Shown here: in pieces, positions 1 to 12,323 of the stretch
Position numbering within the stretch: the first letter of the stretch is position 1
Layout of the letters: every line of letters begins with the position of its first letter
DNA from: Rhynchospora pubera
Lineage: Eukaryota; Streptophyta; Magnoliopsida; Poales; Cyperaceae
Length of the DNA stretch: 64,000 nt
Direction: 5' to 3'
Assembly (NCBI GenBank): GCA_028095005.1
Contig: CM051459.1
Span: 113,247,431-113,311,430 of the forward strand
The notes under the pieces: generated by a model
Seen by the model: the letters and a program-made list of their open reading frames with translations, nothing else
The model's database searches: none
What the model was told of the DNA's origin: nothing
Translations under genes and position numbers: made by a program

Positions 1-549
1 CAAGTCTATGCCAAAGGTTTAAACCTTTTAACTCCTTATTAAATTCACACCACTGATCTGATTAGATCATAATCAATCCATGGCCTATATTGTATTGGGT
101 AAACAATTGTTTGCACCTTTGGACTCAAATTTGAATAGACTTTTAGACTGGTGCTTTTATAAGTAGTAAATATAAGGACAAAAATAATAGAATTTTTCCT
201 TATCTTTTACGTAGAATTAGCTAGCTAGATCAAAGATGTTTCCCAATGTTCATTAAGATATATTATTTTTTATAATTAACGTTCATTCGAAACTTGAGAA
301 TGAAGGTTCAGTACACGAGGCAAACTTTTATGGGCGTGATTACCCATAATTCCATATACATCATCTTTACTACATCTTTATTTTTACTACATATAAAATC
401 ATCAATCCAAAGATCTATTTAATTTTGAGTCCAAAAATGCAAGCAATTGTTTAGCCAATGCAATATAGACCATGGATTGATTATGATCTAATCAGATCAG
501 TGGTATGGATTGAACAATGAGTTTAAAGATTTAAACCTTTCGTATAGAT
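1..549. repeat. Inverted repeat: two head-to-head Helitron-like 5' ends
   Basis: The first ~172 bases and bases ~379-549 are imperfect inverted copies that share the stretch around GATCTGATTAGATCATAATC and the outer motif TATAAAAGCACC. Read outward from the ~206-bp spacer, each arm begins with a TTTACTAC-TATAAAA block like the 5' end of the Helitron at 12367-15133. I infer two related non-autonomous elements inserted in opposite orientation, the left one running out of the window. A single long-TIR foldback element is the alternative. The canonical TC start is degraded in both arms. Confidence 0.5.
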
Positions 550-556
550 CTATTAA

Positions 557-593
557 CTTTCGCTGACGGAGCGAAAGTGCGCTGGTCTGCGCA
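557..593. other. Two adjacent perfect hairpins
   Basis: An 8-bp perfect stem (CTTTCGCT / AGCGAAAG, 5-nt loop, 557-577) is followed directly by a 5-bp stem (TGCGC / GCGCA, 578-593). They sit just outside the right arm of the inverted repeat. They could be a subterminal hairpin of a mobile element, but no CTRR Helitron end follows. Confidence 0.35.
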
Positions 594-599
594 ATACGA

Positions 600-1720
600 G
601 GTTAAATTCTCCGTGCCTTTTTAACATCTTTTTAGCTTCTGACTTTTTTTTTTGGCTTTTCAGTTCCGATGTCTCTCTCTAAAAGCAGGCGACTTTGGTC
701 TGAGGGGAGGGGAAGGCAATCGGGATCCTCTGGTCGTCTGCATAAAAACAACCATTGGTCGTCTGCGTATCGTAGCCGTCGCTTTTAAATGGACGATCGG
801 ATCATCAACACTCCGTATACAGCTCCAAAAAAAAAAGACATATACGTATACAGCTCCTTTCCCATCTTCTTCGTATTTCCCTTGCGTTCGTAAAGAGGCT
901 TTTAGAGAAGAAAAGGAGAGAGCGAAAGAGAGAAAAAGCGAGAGAGAGAAAGAGAAATCAAAAAAGGAAGGAGAGAGTACAAGAAGCGACAAACGTCGAG
1001 GCGTCGTGGAGAGAAACCCTAGGTTGCGTCGACGGAGAGAAACCCTAGGTTGCAAAAGCCATAAGATTTTTCTTTGGTAAGTTATTCAACCCTAGTAGCT
1101 GCTTTTTGATTTTTCGAAAATTTTGATCTTTCTGATCTTTCGAAAATTTACCCTAGCTGGTAAGTTATTCTGGTAAGAGCCTCTAAAATTGTTTCCAGCA
1201 CAGTATTTGCTCAAAACTTAGCACAATACTTGATATTTATGATTAATCATAATCATAAATGCTGCCACCACATAATCTCCTTATGATTCTAAATATTCAA
1301 CCAATTTAAGTTGATTTGTTAATCTTATTTTGGTTAATCTTATTGTACACAGCACAGTATTTGCTCAAAACCTAGGCCAGACTATTGAAGTTAATGTGTA
1401 AAAAGATCTTTTCCCACCATCGATCATACCTGCCTTACACCACATTGGCTAAAACTTCTTGGCTGGTCTGCTTGCAAAACTAGTAAGTAGTTAAGAATAT
1501 CATAAGTGGTTAGTTTGTTTGGTACCATGAATTGCCTAAGCAAATAGAAGAGGACCTCCTAAGGTGAGTAGTGCTGACGAAGCAAAAAAATTAACAAATC
1601 AACTAATACCATTTTGTAATTTTTCCTTTTAGGTTTATTATTTGATTGAGAAATGAAAGCAATGGATGAGGGAAGTTGTTCCTCACCGAATGAGGTGTAA
1701 TCTTGAGGGGGCATCAAGGA
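600..1720 (+). other. Leader-like segment, possibly a non-coding transcript
   Basis: Purine-rich DNA at 895-1000 is followed by a tandem duplication of a block containing GAGAAACCCTAGGTTGC (1010-1054), a splice-donor-like TTTG|GTAAGT at 1076-1082, and an acceptor-like TTTTAG near 1632. The possible second exon has only a 15-codon ORF (about 1652-1699). An overlapping 142-codon frame is low complexity and starts without ATG, so I do not call a protein. It could be the 5' leader of a lost gene. No other gene signal is visible before 2740. Confidence 0.25.
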
Positions 1721-2740
1721 GCAATCGAGGGGACATCGGCATCAAGAAGCAATTAAAGATAAGGAAAATTGTCATGATTATAAATTTATTTTGAAGGCAA
1801 TAATCGCGGGATTTGCAATAATCTTATGTATTATTGTAATCTTGCTTTGCATATTAATTGCAATGGTTATAAAATTGTAGAGAATTTTATTGTAATTTTA
1901 TTAAGGATTCAATTTCCTTATGTCATTTTAAGCTTGTAATATGCTATCCTTTATGTGTGCGAATGACAATAATATAATTTTTTCATGTGTTGCTATTTAA
2001 CCTTTTCATGTGCTGCTATCTGTTAGTTAATTGTGATGGCACTAATATTCAATTTATGATTGTAAACATAAAAAGTCTAGTACTAGCAACCAACAGATAT
2101 AATGCGGATCAGTTTGATAGCTTGTAGTAGTTCCAATTAACTATTCGTTGATCATAGGAAATGAGCCTAGTTGAATTTTCTTACTGAAATCAGTGTCACT
2201 TGTTATTCCTTTTTATAATTTTGCACTCTGCAGATTATTGCACATCTTAGCATTGAACCTCAAAATATTAGCAAGCAATATATAAATAACTGGTTTTCTA
2301 GGAATCTGCTTTGATTTTTGAAAGGATTCATTTGGAATGCATCTCGTCCCACTAATAGCAAATTAGCTTTAGCATGTCATTGATAAACTCTTTCTTTAAA
2401 ATGCAAAGCAAGTGCCATTTGATTACAAATGGTCCTATAAAAGCTGGGTGCAAATGCACAAACGCATAAATGAGTAACTCCAGTGATCACAAACGCATAA
2501 TATAAATTGCACATTATAATTAAACAGAACCTATTCTTTCATATAACTCTTCTAAATATTACACTAGTAATTTAAATTGAGGCTTTCATTTTATAAAATA
2601 TTGCCACAACACTATCTTTCTTCGCAAAAAATTGCCAAAACGATCCACAACTTCTCTAATACTCTATAATTGTAATATTGGTGCAAAAAAAAAAAGAAAA
2701 TTATTAATAATCAGCTCTCGAGTAATTATATCGTATGTAA
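1720..2740. other. AT-rich intergenic DNA
   Basis: I see no coding frame with recognisable content, no RNA gene and no paired terminal repeats here. Only short A and T runs stand out (an A-rich run near 2684). Confidence 0.5.
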
Positions 2741-3273
2741 TTACCAATCTTTAGATAAGACATGCCTCTCTAATACTTTTGTGTAACCAATGCCTCTAAT
2801 GCCACCGTGTAGCCTACTATGAAGCTCATGTGCATTTTTCGGGCTAATTTCCGAACTAGCGGCTACTTCAATGTCAAAGCACGCTATGTCGGGTACTTTC
2901 CGTTGGCTAGGTAATAGATAACAAGTTTCGGGCGGTTGGAGAGGGTGGTTGTGCTCTTTTACAAATTCCACAATATTGTATTTATGGGTTTCTCTATCAA
3001 ATTTTAGTACTAAGCGTGCTTGACAACCGGTGCGCGTCTCTGCTCGAGGCTTCTTGGTCAAATGATCTCGCCGATCTCTTTCCCGTTTACCTTCACAATT
3101 GCAAAAAAAAACTTGCAAGTAATTGCACCATCTTGTTTGCTCTTATTTCCTTTGCCCTTTCTTACTCCAAAACCATTTTTTCCACCATAATCACACCAAA
3201 CCGACGATGCTGCATCTAATGTTTGATATTCCATACCCAATCGAGGTACAAAATCATCTTCATGTTCCTCCAT
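2741..3273 (-). pseudogene. FAR1-related sequence (FRS) DNA-binding domain fragment, frameshifted
   Basis: Read on the minus strand, two overlapping frames together make one FAR1-type zinc-binding domain. The first frame starts at an ATG at 3273 (MEEHEDDFVPRLGMEY) and holds the conserved GMEYQTLDAA, GFGVRKG and DGAITCK stretches. The second holds FFCNCEGKRERDR, RTGCQARL and the FVKEHNHPL histidine motif, then a linker ending GIGYTKVLERHVLS. The switch falls in a run of nine A (3103-3111 on the plus strand); a run of seven or ten would join the frames. FAR1/FHY3/FRS proteins are transposase-derived plant transcription factors. The MULE transposase core and SWIM zinc finger that normally follow are absent. 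The family assignment is firm. Whether the gene died by frameshift or by truncation first is unknown. Confidence 0.75.
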
Positions 3274-3472
3274 ATCCTTCACGAATATGACATAAGAAAT
3301 TAGAAAATTGACAAAAAAGTCATGCATTGATTGGTTGGTGCCAAGGAGAATAAGAGCAGATAAGACATAGCTTGTTACTTTTGGGAACTCAAATAGCTTG
3401 TTAATGTTGTCAATAGATGGTCTGGTATGATCAGATAAGACATGAAATTAAAAGATGAAATTAAAAGTTTTT

Positions 3473-3840
3473 GCAAAATACATGAACATTTATGTTCTGG
3501 ACAACAGATACACATGAACACTCATGTTCTGGACAACAGGTACACAAGGAACTCAGAATCTGAGACCATTAATACCTCTCAAGTTCGAAACCGATGCCAA
3601 ACCCAAAAATCTGAAATCCAAACTCCAAAACAAATGCTGAGTCCATAGTCCTAGAAAACCTAAATCCAAAACAAAATGCTAGGCCCATAGTCCTAGAAAT
3701 CCATATTCAAGACGAAAATGCTAGGCCCATAGTCCTAGAAAATCCAGATCCAAAACAAAAACGCTAGGCCCATAGCCCTAGAAAAATTCAAATCCACAAC
3801 ATAAACTAGGCCCATACACCTAGAAAACCCAAATCCAAAT
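3473..3840. repeat. Degenerate tandem repeats
   Basis: At 3480-3545 a ~32-bp unit containing ATGTTCTGGACAACAG occurs twice. At about 3596-3840 a ~55-60-bp unit built on TAGGCCCATAGTCCTAGAAA occurs about five times with drift. No protein content is recognised. Confidence 0.7.
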
Positions 3841-4263
3841 GCTCAAACTAAAAATTCTCAAAATAGGATCTTCGGTCCGAAGTCCCAAACATCAAAGACC
3901 GAAATCCCGTCATGAATCCTAAAGCTCCTGCAGATTGACATCTAAGTTTTGCACGAGAAGATTGATTAAAAGTTTAAAAATTTGTTAAGTCTCACTTAAG
4001 TAGAACTTAAGTTATAACTCAGCATTTCTAGAATCAAGGACCCACTTTTCAGGCACATGACCTAAAAGTCTCACTTGACATGCAAACCTGCAGTTTTACT
4101 TTGAAGTTCATAACTTAAAAGTTCAACTTAAATAATTTTAAATTGATAAAATCAGATCAAAGTTCAAAATCCAAGAAAGTCAACCTAGAGGTAAAACCTT
4201 AAGGAAAGTCAAAAGATTTAGTCTTGACCAAACAAATGTGACTCTTAAAAGTCCAACTCCTAT

Positions 4264-4640
4264 TTTTTCGAGACGGTATAGCGCCTAGTCAGTGGGAAGA
4301 ACGGACTTTGCAATTCTTGTTTAAGGAAGGCATAGCGCTTCTCTCCTGATGACTTGAACGAAATCCTAAAACTTCTCCAACCTATCAAAATGGTTGAGAA
4401 TTGACCTAGATCGTCTATATGTCTAATGTCGAACTCAAAATCAACAACGTTCTTTCGAGACGGCATAGCGCCTAGTCAATGGGAAGAACACTCTCTCTAG
4501 TTCTTGTTGCGATAAGACATAGCGCATATGTAATCAAAACTCGAACGGAAAATCACAAATCTCTCAAATCTCTAAATCGGCTGAATATCGATCTAGGACA
4601 TATAACCCCTAGTATTGATTTCTGCTATCCAATGGTGGCC
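4264..4640. repeat. ~187-bp tandem duplication
   Basis: Two diverged copies start at about 4264 and 4451. Both open with TTCGAGACGG, then TATAGCGCC or CATAGCGCC, AGTGGGAAGAAC and a second CATAGCGC motif. They have drifted and look like remains of an old repeat. Confidence 0.6.
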
Positions 4641-5612
4641 TCAAGTCAATTTCAGTATAGTAAAATAACTAAGTTGATTAAAATGTGATATAGAAGCCGA
4701 CCAAAGTATGGTACGAATCAAAATATAGTACTAACCGAAGTAACAAAAGAAGGTTAACCAGAAGGCGTATACCGTTTGTCAAAGTAGGGTATTAAGTCAA
4801 CCTCAATACCAGTACAAGTTCATGGTTAAACCACCCCCCCCCCATAACACAAGAAATATAAAAATATTTCTTGAAAATAAGGAATAAAGAAAGAACACAG
4901 ATTCCAAATTATTTTTCTCAGTTAAATTGTTTGTTCCCGACCGAGAGGATGCTCTTGTCTAGTTCTCAACTCAGGCTGAAGGTAATTAACAGCAGGGCTT
5001 GCGCCTGCTGGAAGGAAAGAACCTACAAACAAACAATCAATTCTTAAGACGCCTAAAATCACACTGCTATCTTCCGTCCGTTAAACGGATAGTAGTGCTC
5101 GAATTCTAGGTGGCCCAAAAAATATCTGATCCGCATTCTTTTTCTCCACGATGGAAATTCGTGACCTTTCTTGTGGATATGACAAAAAGTGCGAGACAGA
5201 AACGTCATTCCATTAAGTTCACGAAGTGGCGTGCTGCATGGACTCATGTTGGAGGCCTGACACGACTGTCGAGAGAGTATTTTCCTATAATTATAAAATT
5301 TTTATATCAATTTTTTAATTTTCTTTAATTTTTCTATTTTCTAATTAACTTATCCATAATTATAAAATGTACAAAATAATTCCAAAAATATTTCATATTA
5401 CATATTATAATATTTTATACTTATTCTCATTTTTTACTATTTTTTAATTATTTTTACAATTTTTTTACCATTTTTGCTATTAATTAACTAATTAAACTAA
5501 ATTAATTAAATTAATAAAATAAACATGAAAAAAAAACTTACCTCTGGTGGAGCGGAGACCGTTCAGCAAGAGAGGATTGAAATAGGAGTGGGAGAGGGTC
5601 CAACACTTATAT
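4640..5612. other. Intergenic DNA without gene signal
   Basis: A mixed, then very AT-rich stretch (5280-5520). Frames here are short and carry no recognisable motif. Nothing else is supported. Confidence 0.45.
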
Positions 5613-5827
5613 GGTGTGTTTGGATGAGCATGAAATAAGGAATAAGAATAAGAAATTTCGGTATGCGTGCTTATTCTTATTCTTGTGCAACCCAAACAAC
5701 ACAAGAATAAAAAATTTGGACCCTTATTTCTATACTAACAAAACCATGGTATAAGAATAAGGAATTTGGATAAGCACGTATACCGAAATTCCTTATTCTT
5801 ATTCCTTATTCCATGCTCATCCAAACA
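5613..5827. mobile_element. MITE with long terminal inverted repeats
   Basis: The ends GTTTGGATGAGCATG (left) and CATGCTCATCCAAAC (right) are inverted, and the inverted region extends about 57 bp through AATAAGGAATAAG. Total length is about 215 bp. The GTTTGGAT core matches the other Tourist/PIF-Harbinger-like elements in this window (35362, 36825, 63590). I could not fix the target duplication. Confidence 0.7.
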
Positions 5828-6792
5828 ATTTTTAGTATCGGATTCCTGAAAACCGATCCTTTAACACTATTTTTTTTTAATTTCAAGTTTTTAATAATTT
5901 CAAAATTAGAGTGAACAGTAAAACCATTATTAATTTTTTCCGATAATTTTCACATCATTTGTATATTTGGGCCAAGATTAAACCCAATTTCAAGTAGGCT
6001 ACATACCTTCAAAGGAGAGAGAAGAAGGCCTAGAGAAATTGATCGCCAAGATTTAACCCCATGACTCAAATTCAAATATTCGATCAGAAAATTCCCCGCT
6101 TAAACACATTTATTAATTTATCATAGACAAAAATAACACACATCAAAGCGCTAAAAACCGGACCAATTTCAATCATGCTGCCAATTGTTGGCTGAAGACC
6201 GTAGTGGAACATTTTACAGAGGAAAGTAAAATGAAGATGTTAAAATAAGCTACTGTAACTTAATATTGTAAAATTAGGCTTACAAAATATCTAACTAGAA
6301 TATTGTTTCTTCTACTCTGGTGTTCAAAGAGCTGCTGCTCTTACCCTACTTCTGACAGACAGACACCATTACCGCTTAGAGCTTACAAACTTTGAACTAC
6401 TGATAATTTCTTGTGGCAATGAATTAACTCTTCAATTTAGTTTCTCTTTTTATTTAGAAGGACGAGTCAGGAGTTGACTAACCAAGGGAACAGAAAGGAA
6501 CAGTCTATGTACTGAGGCGGTACTCAAAATTCATTACAAACATTTGTACGTATTAATGTAGACATTATCATGAAATAGGCAATAAGTATAAACAGAGTAC
6601 TGTAACTAATTTTCAAAAATCAGAAAACACCCTTGAGTGGTAAGTATTACTTCTGACACCTCGAGATTTCATAATGTTCAGCTCTTATTACAAAACAAAA
6701 TAAATAAAAACAGTTGATGATTGAAAATAAGAGAGAAAAAAATGAAAAAGGTACTTGAGCTGCTGTAGAAGGAACTGGAGATCTGAAGCTAT

Positions 6793-7150
6793 AAATTAAA
6801 ATGTTGTTAATTGAAACAAACTACATCAAGAATATTCTGAAGAGAGCAGAACATTTCAAAAGAAACTACTTTATCAAATTTGCTTTTCTTTCAGATTATC
6901 AAGCTTCTGAAACAGACTATATTGTATGAATATAGGAAAAGTTTGATGTTCAATCTTAAGTTCCTAAATAGTTAATTATAAATTAAAATGTTGTTAATTG
7001 AAAGAAACTACATCAAGCACAGTCTGAAGAGAGGAAGATTCAAAGGAAACTACTTCACCTCAATTTTGGCTTTTTTTTTTTAATATTCTCAAGCTTCTGA
7101 TGCAGACTATTTTTGTATGAATCTAGGAAAGTTTTGAAGTCCTTCACATT
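6793..7150 (-). repeat. Tandem duplication overlapping a terminal exon
   Basis: A block containing AATTAAAATGTTGTTAATTG and CAAGCTTCTGA occurs twice (about 6793-6960 and 6975-7140). The right copy overlaps the last exon of the gene ending at 7055. The left copy holds a decayed version of that exon (minus-strand FQKLDNLKEK compared with HQKLENIKKK). This indicates a local duplication of the 3' end of the gene. Confidence 0.6.
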
Positions 7151-10100
7151 AAGTAGGAGCTTGTAGGACCTGAAGAAGCCGTAGATGTTGTAACCAGTTA
7201 GACGATTTTTCTTCCTAGTTGCTGTTCTTAAACCAAACATACTAGCTGTGGTAGAACAAGTTAATCATTAGACATGGCATTTACCCATAATTAAAAGATA
7301 CTGGAACAAGAACAATGAAAATGGGTTTCACTAAGAAAGTCACATAAGCCCCTTAAAACTATTCATTTGCACTCACGTTCATTGATAATTGAAAAGTAAC
7401 TAATTTGCCTGGTCAGAAAGGATACACGGTACCTGTACTGGCTACCAAGGAGACCACAACCACAACTAAAGTACTGGAAGAAGAAGAAGAGATGATAATG
7501 GATAATTTGACATTGTAACATTATCAGAAGAACACTGACCAGAAAGCGGCACAACTGATTCCATGATCAAACGTTTCTGCTCATATGCCATTGCGCACAA
7601 ATAAAAGTGAACTGATGCTGCAGCATTCTGCCAAATCTTAATTATAACTTGTCTGTCCTCATCATCTGGCTGAACATCAGAATCTCCAATATTCCTAAGA
7701 TCTTCAATTATACCCTTCAGAATTTTGATATTCCCATTCTGCCCCTGTTCCAGAGAGGAAATTTATCCTTCTTAGCTTCATATAGTACCTCCTCAGACAC
7801 TGCATAAATGCCACCAAAGCATGAAAACAGTAAGATGACACACATAGGCTTTCTAATGTTAAATTATACCCTCATTCATACACACCTTTCTTGTCATTTT
7901 GCAACATTGGTTGCTCTTGGTATATATTTCCATTTGAAAGACTACCTGAAATTAAGATACACATCATGATGAGGCAATGTTTTTAGTATAGACACTAGGC
8001 CATTTAATGCCTTATGCTTTCTAGTGAATATCCAAATTAATGGTCCAATTGACATGGGTCTCAGTTGGGGTCTTCCAATGAACATTTGGCCTATATATTT
8101 GTTTGCCCTAAAATTGTAATATGAGAGTAACACTACAGAGATGAAACCCAGGAGAAATTAATCAAACATATCAGGATGATAAAAAGACAAAGTTTGAGGA
8201 AATGATGATGGTGCCATCATATTTCTTTTCCAAATGGTGAAGGTACAGCTAACTGCTTCAAAGTAAGAATCTCGAAGCTTTCCAAGTCATTAAAGGTGAA
8301 CGGCTGAAGGAATTACATGACATATAATTGGGTTTCATTAGATCCAAAGTGGTAACACAAATCAAATGTATTCCTCAGAAAAGAAAAAAGTATTACAAAA
8401 ATCAGTATTTTTTTAAAAAAAAATGTACTTGGATAACTCACTGTGCTTCAAAAGGGTCAGAGCATGTAGAGCTTGCCATCCTAGTTGTCCTCGGTGTAAC
8501 ATAATAGGAATCTTAGCTCTATGTATCAAGCAATCAATACTTTCAACTGATTCACAATGAGCACTAAAGAACGAGTAAATGGTAGATACCAGAAAAAGAC
8601 ATTTATCCAAAGAAGTTATATAATCTGGCAGGTCCTCGATTGACACGTCAAGTTTCTCAGCCAATTCCTTTCCAAAATTAACAAAACTCTCATCATCTCC
8701 GTCACATACTAATGGATCATAGACAAATATTTTCTTAATTGATTCCCAGTATTCACTGATACATAGCTTTTCCAAAATTGACCTCTCTATCCTTGTAAAA
8801 TGTCTTGCAAAGTCATCACACTCACGGTGTATCATCTCACAGAACAGGTACGCTAGCTGATCTGAGTATATATCCATCTTCTCTGGAAAGCAAACAGAAA
8901 ATAATAAGCATGTTTTAATATGTTATACAAAATTACAGTAACATTAGTGGAAAAAACAGGCCCTTTCACCCTATAAATCTGCACTATTAGGCCACATACA
9001 TCTCTCTTGCTCTTTTATGTTCATTTTCTCCTTTTTTTTCTTTTTTTTTTGTGGTTCAACATCCCACATAATGCTTCTGCTGGATCTTCAATAAAGAAAG
9101 CTGTTAGGCTCGTTTCAATTTAGTATTTATAAATTATAACAATAAAAAACTTGCAGGTACCGCTATTATTGACATCCTCCATGAAGATAGTTTTTCTCAC
9201 TTCACTGGAAATGTTATCCAACAAGAACTCAAGGTGCACACAAACACCCCATGCTAGTGCTATTTTCTTTTTATTTTCTTAGAGTTTTCAAACTATAAAT
9301 AAACAAATTACTAAACGGCACCATTCTGTAAGACCTATTTCTGGTTCCCATAAGTTCAATTCACAATTGTGATAGTTACCCATTTCGGTGATGCAGAAAT
9401 TCCATAGCAAACCATCCGATGACTGAACATAGGATCTCTTCTCATCAGCAGAGGCAGGGCAATATGAAAACTCTGAAGAGTGGAGATCAAACAGAGCCAG
9501 CTTGAACTTGTGGTAGTAAAACATGTTGTTGCTTCTGTCCTTGCTCCCACTTATCACTGGGGGCAAATCCATGTTGTTTATATTCATCCATTGTTTCAAT
9601 GATGAACCTACATCGGGTCAATCAATGATAGCTTATTCACTGTCATGAAACTACAATCCCGCTACATAGTAAAGTTCTTTATTTGAAATCATATCGACTT
9701 AAGTGATCTATTTAATCAATGTGGCTAAAGGTGAAGGGAACTTGCGCCCTCATAGCCCCAAAGGAAACTTTACTTGCCATTGCTGAAGTCTTTCTCTGCA
9801 ACAAAAGTTGAGAGATCTGCAAGTTGCCAATTGAGCTCCACTAGTTCTTGGACAGGACCAAGTGCAAAGTTATTCCTATAATAGCCGAATATTTTCTCAA
9901 TCTGAAAATCTGCAAACCACATTGGTGTTTTAGAAAAATCTAAGATAACGAATAGAAGTGATAAATACAGGGTATACCATAATGCAAATGGTACCATTTT
10001 CTTTTGTTAGGGGTTCAATTACTACACCTGGTTTAGTAGCATGGATGAATGCAATCAGACACCGAATATTTCTCTTGATAAGTAGATAGTATGGAATTTC

Positions 10101-11216
10101 ATTATCTTCTGGGGGATCATAGAGGCGATTACGCTCCAGAAATTGCATTGTAACCAATATTTCCTTCAAACGAAGCTTGCGACTGTTATTTTTGCTACAA
10201 CCCATCAGATCACGATTCAAGACAGTTCCTACAATTTTACGGAATGAGATACCAAATTTCTTTTTATTAGTTACAAAAAGGCACCCAGAGGGCCAGAGGT
10301 CAGCAGATCAAAGGCAAAATTTTTCAGGTGATGCACTCTGGAGAAATAAAATAGGCAAAGCATTCAATACCGACATGCATTAACTTTGGTATTAAGATGT
10401 TTCATTTGTTTTCTAAGCGATGATGATTTTTAGGAATATGAGGACCCCACAAGTGATATTTGACTATTAAAATGAACAGCTCAAAAATTGATTTGTTGTT
10501 ACTATATAGGATTTAATTGAATCAGCTAGATTGAGCTTTTGGACGAAACTGAAATAATATCTTCAATTTTATGAGTGTGTTTCTGAAAACATGCTCAAAA
10601 GAATAACAGAGAGACGGAAAATACACGCCTCTTACCCAAAATTGGGGAGGCAAGTTATTCAGTTGGCTGCCTGGTCAAGTACGGTGATGATAGCATGATG
10701 CAAAATTGATGACATACAATATTAAAGATCATGGGGAAATGTTGTGCATTTTGATGTGCCAAGCAAATTTAATCATCCATTAACCAACAACTGTCCAAAA
10801 TGAGATCACCGCTGGGTAGCTTAGTAAACTAATTCCCATTAGCTGCAATTCATTATCTGTACTACCACCAGTCACAGGACCTCGCTGGCTTCAGTTCTAT
10901 ACTTCTTTACCAAAACATTTGCCGGTCATTACAAGTCATGTATATGACCAAAGTAACAGACTTGCACGGGCCATGAGCAAGCAAGCCTAAATATGACCTA
11001 TAAACTACAAGAATATGAAGACATAGTACCTTGGGGCTGCGTCTCTGTATTGCTTGAACAGATGCGGGCTACATGAGCCAGTGATTCTTTGTAGGATGTC
11101 TCCTCTAAAGCACTAGGAACTGACCACCTATTGTTATAAAGTTTGTTAACAATTGGAATAAGTAGTTTAACTCTGCCATATTCCTGATCATCCAGGGTAA
11201 TATCAGGTTGCTTCAT
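7055..11216 (-). CDS. Unknown multi-exon plant gene, ~545 aa
   Basis: Minus-strand exons with matching phases: 11229-11030, 10228-9995, 9909-9778, 9607-9380, 8882-8429, 8277-8247, 7744-7540 and 7221-7055. The intron after 9778 uses a GC donor (ATG|GCAAGT); the others are GT-AG. The first supported Met is at 11216 (MKQPDITLDDQEYGRVK), but upstream exons may exist. The joined protein is about 545 aa, without signal peptide or clear membrane span. It looks mostly helical (for example YLLIKRNIRCLIAFI, DIYSDQLAYLFCEMIHREC) and ends in a basic tail (ENIKKKKPKLR). The 31-bp exon at 8277-8247 is the weakest call. A 41-bp acceptor/donor-bounded segment at 7473-7433 would give an immediate stop if included, so I left it out. 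I do not recognise the family and assign no function. Eight phase-consistent joins argue for a real or recently real gene. Confidence 0.65.
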
Positions 11217-11628
11217 AACTCTTTCTTTTCTGCACGAACAAACAATGACAAAAGCAAAATAACTGACCATGCTGATGATTCATAGGCTATTGCCACATAA
11301 AAGTATCTTCCAATTAAGGGCTGGAATGAATCAAAGCACTGGTAATCAAAGCCCAAAGGTCATTAAAGCAAGGGTTATATTTTTACATCCTTTTGAAATT
11401 TTTGGCACACTCAGCAATTGAGCAATTAAGAAAGATCTGGATGCATAGTTATTTTTTGTTCTAAATTATTTTCTCGATAATGACTCACAGGATTGAAAAA
11501 AAAATGTAATATTACTTTGTTACCTTTAAATTATTAGTATTATGTTTTGCTTCGATACCTTTGCTACTATATTTGCTTACAAATATGGAGGGCATTTACT
11601 CCCAAAAGAAAAAGAAAAAGAAAAAAAT

Positions 11629-11855
11629 ATTTGGATGCGTTGAGAATAAGGTAGGAAGAAGGAAGAAGGGAAGACATTTATTGGGAAGGGGTAAATTTAT
11701 TGGGAAGTGTGTAACTTTTGTGAAAAGTTATTTGGAAGTGTGTAAATTTATTGGGAAGTGTGTAACTTTTGTGAAAAGTTTGGATGGTTAGAAATAAATT
11801 TATTGGTAAAAAATGATTATTCCTTATTCCGGAAAGAAGCCATCCAAACGGAGCC
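11629..11855. mobile_element. Damaged Tourist-like MITE with internal duplication
   Basis: The right end reads CATCCAAACGGAGCC followed by TTA, matching the terminal repeat of the element at 35362-35521. The left end starts inside the motif (TTTGGATGCG). Inside, a unit with AAATTTATTGGGAAGTGTGTAA is repeated. The first bases of the left end are missing or rearranged. Confidence 0.5.
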
Positions 11856-11859
11856 TTAG

Positions 11860-12265
11860 AAGAGCTGAAAGATCTTGATTTGGGAAATGTCTAGATCTTT
11901 CATCGGAATTAACACCACCACCCCACCCCACCCCCCACCGCCTCATGGGTAGAAGCTTTACATGCCTTCTTCGTAAAAATAAATTAGAGATCAAGAAGAG
12001 AATTTTCACCGGAATGAAAAAAATTGTGGATGTACGTAATTTCCTATTCTTCGTTCCAGTCATATCAGATGAAATGATAAATAAATACAGTGTTTGAAGA
12101 TAAGAAAAAGAAAAAAACATAAAGAAGAGCAGTTACGTACTTGAGTGCTGCAGATCCTTCAAATAAGAGATCCAGAGCGTGACTGAGAAAGAAAGGGAAG
12201 GGAGGCGCAGGGGAAAAAAAAAAAAAGTAAAAAAAACCCTAATAAATGAAAAGAGGAACTTTTAT

Positions 12266-12323
<58 letters not shown>

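Noticed and set aside
652..1080. 142-codon plus-strand frame
   Set aside because: It has no ATG start and is low-complexity Lys/Glu/Arg from a purine-rich leader; a 131-codon frame lies on the opposite strand of the same DNA.
7433..7473. 41-bp segment with acceptor and donor as an extra exon of the unknown minus-strand gene
   Set aside because: Including it gives a stop after two codons. Splicing straight to 7221 keeps the frame open to a plausible C-terminus.
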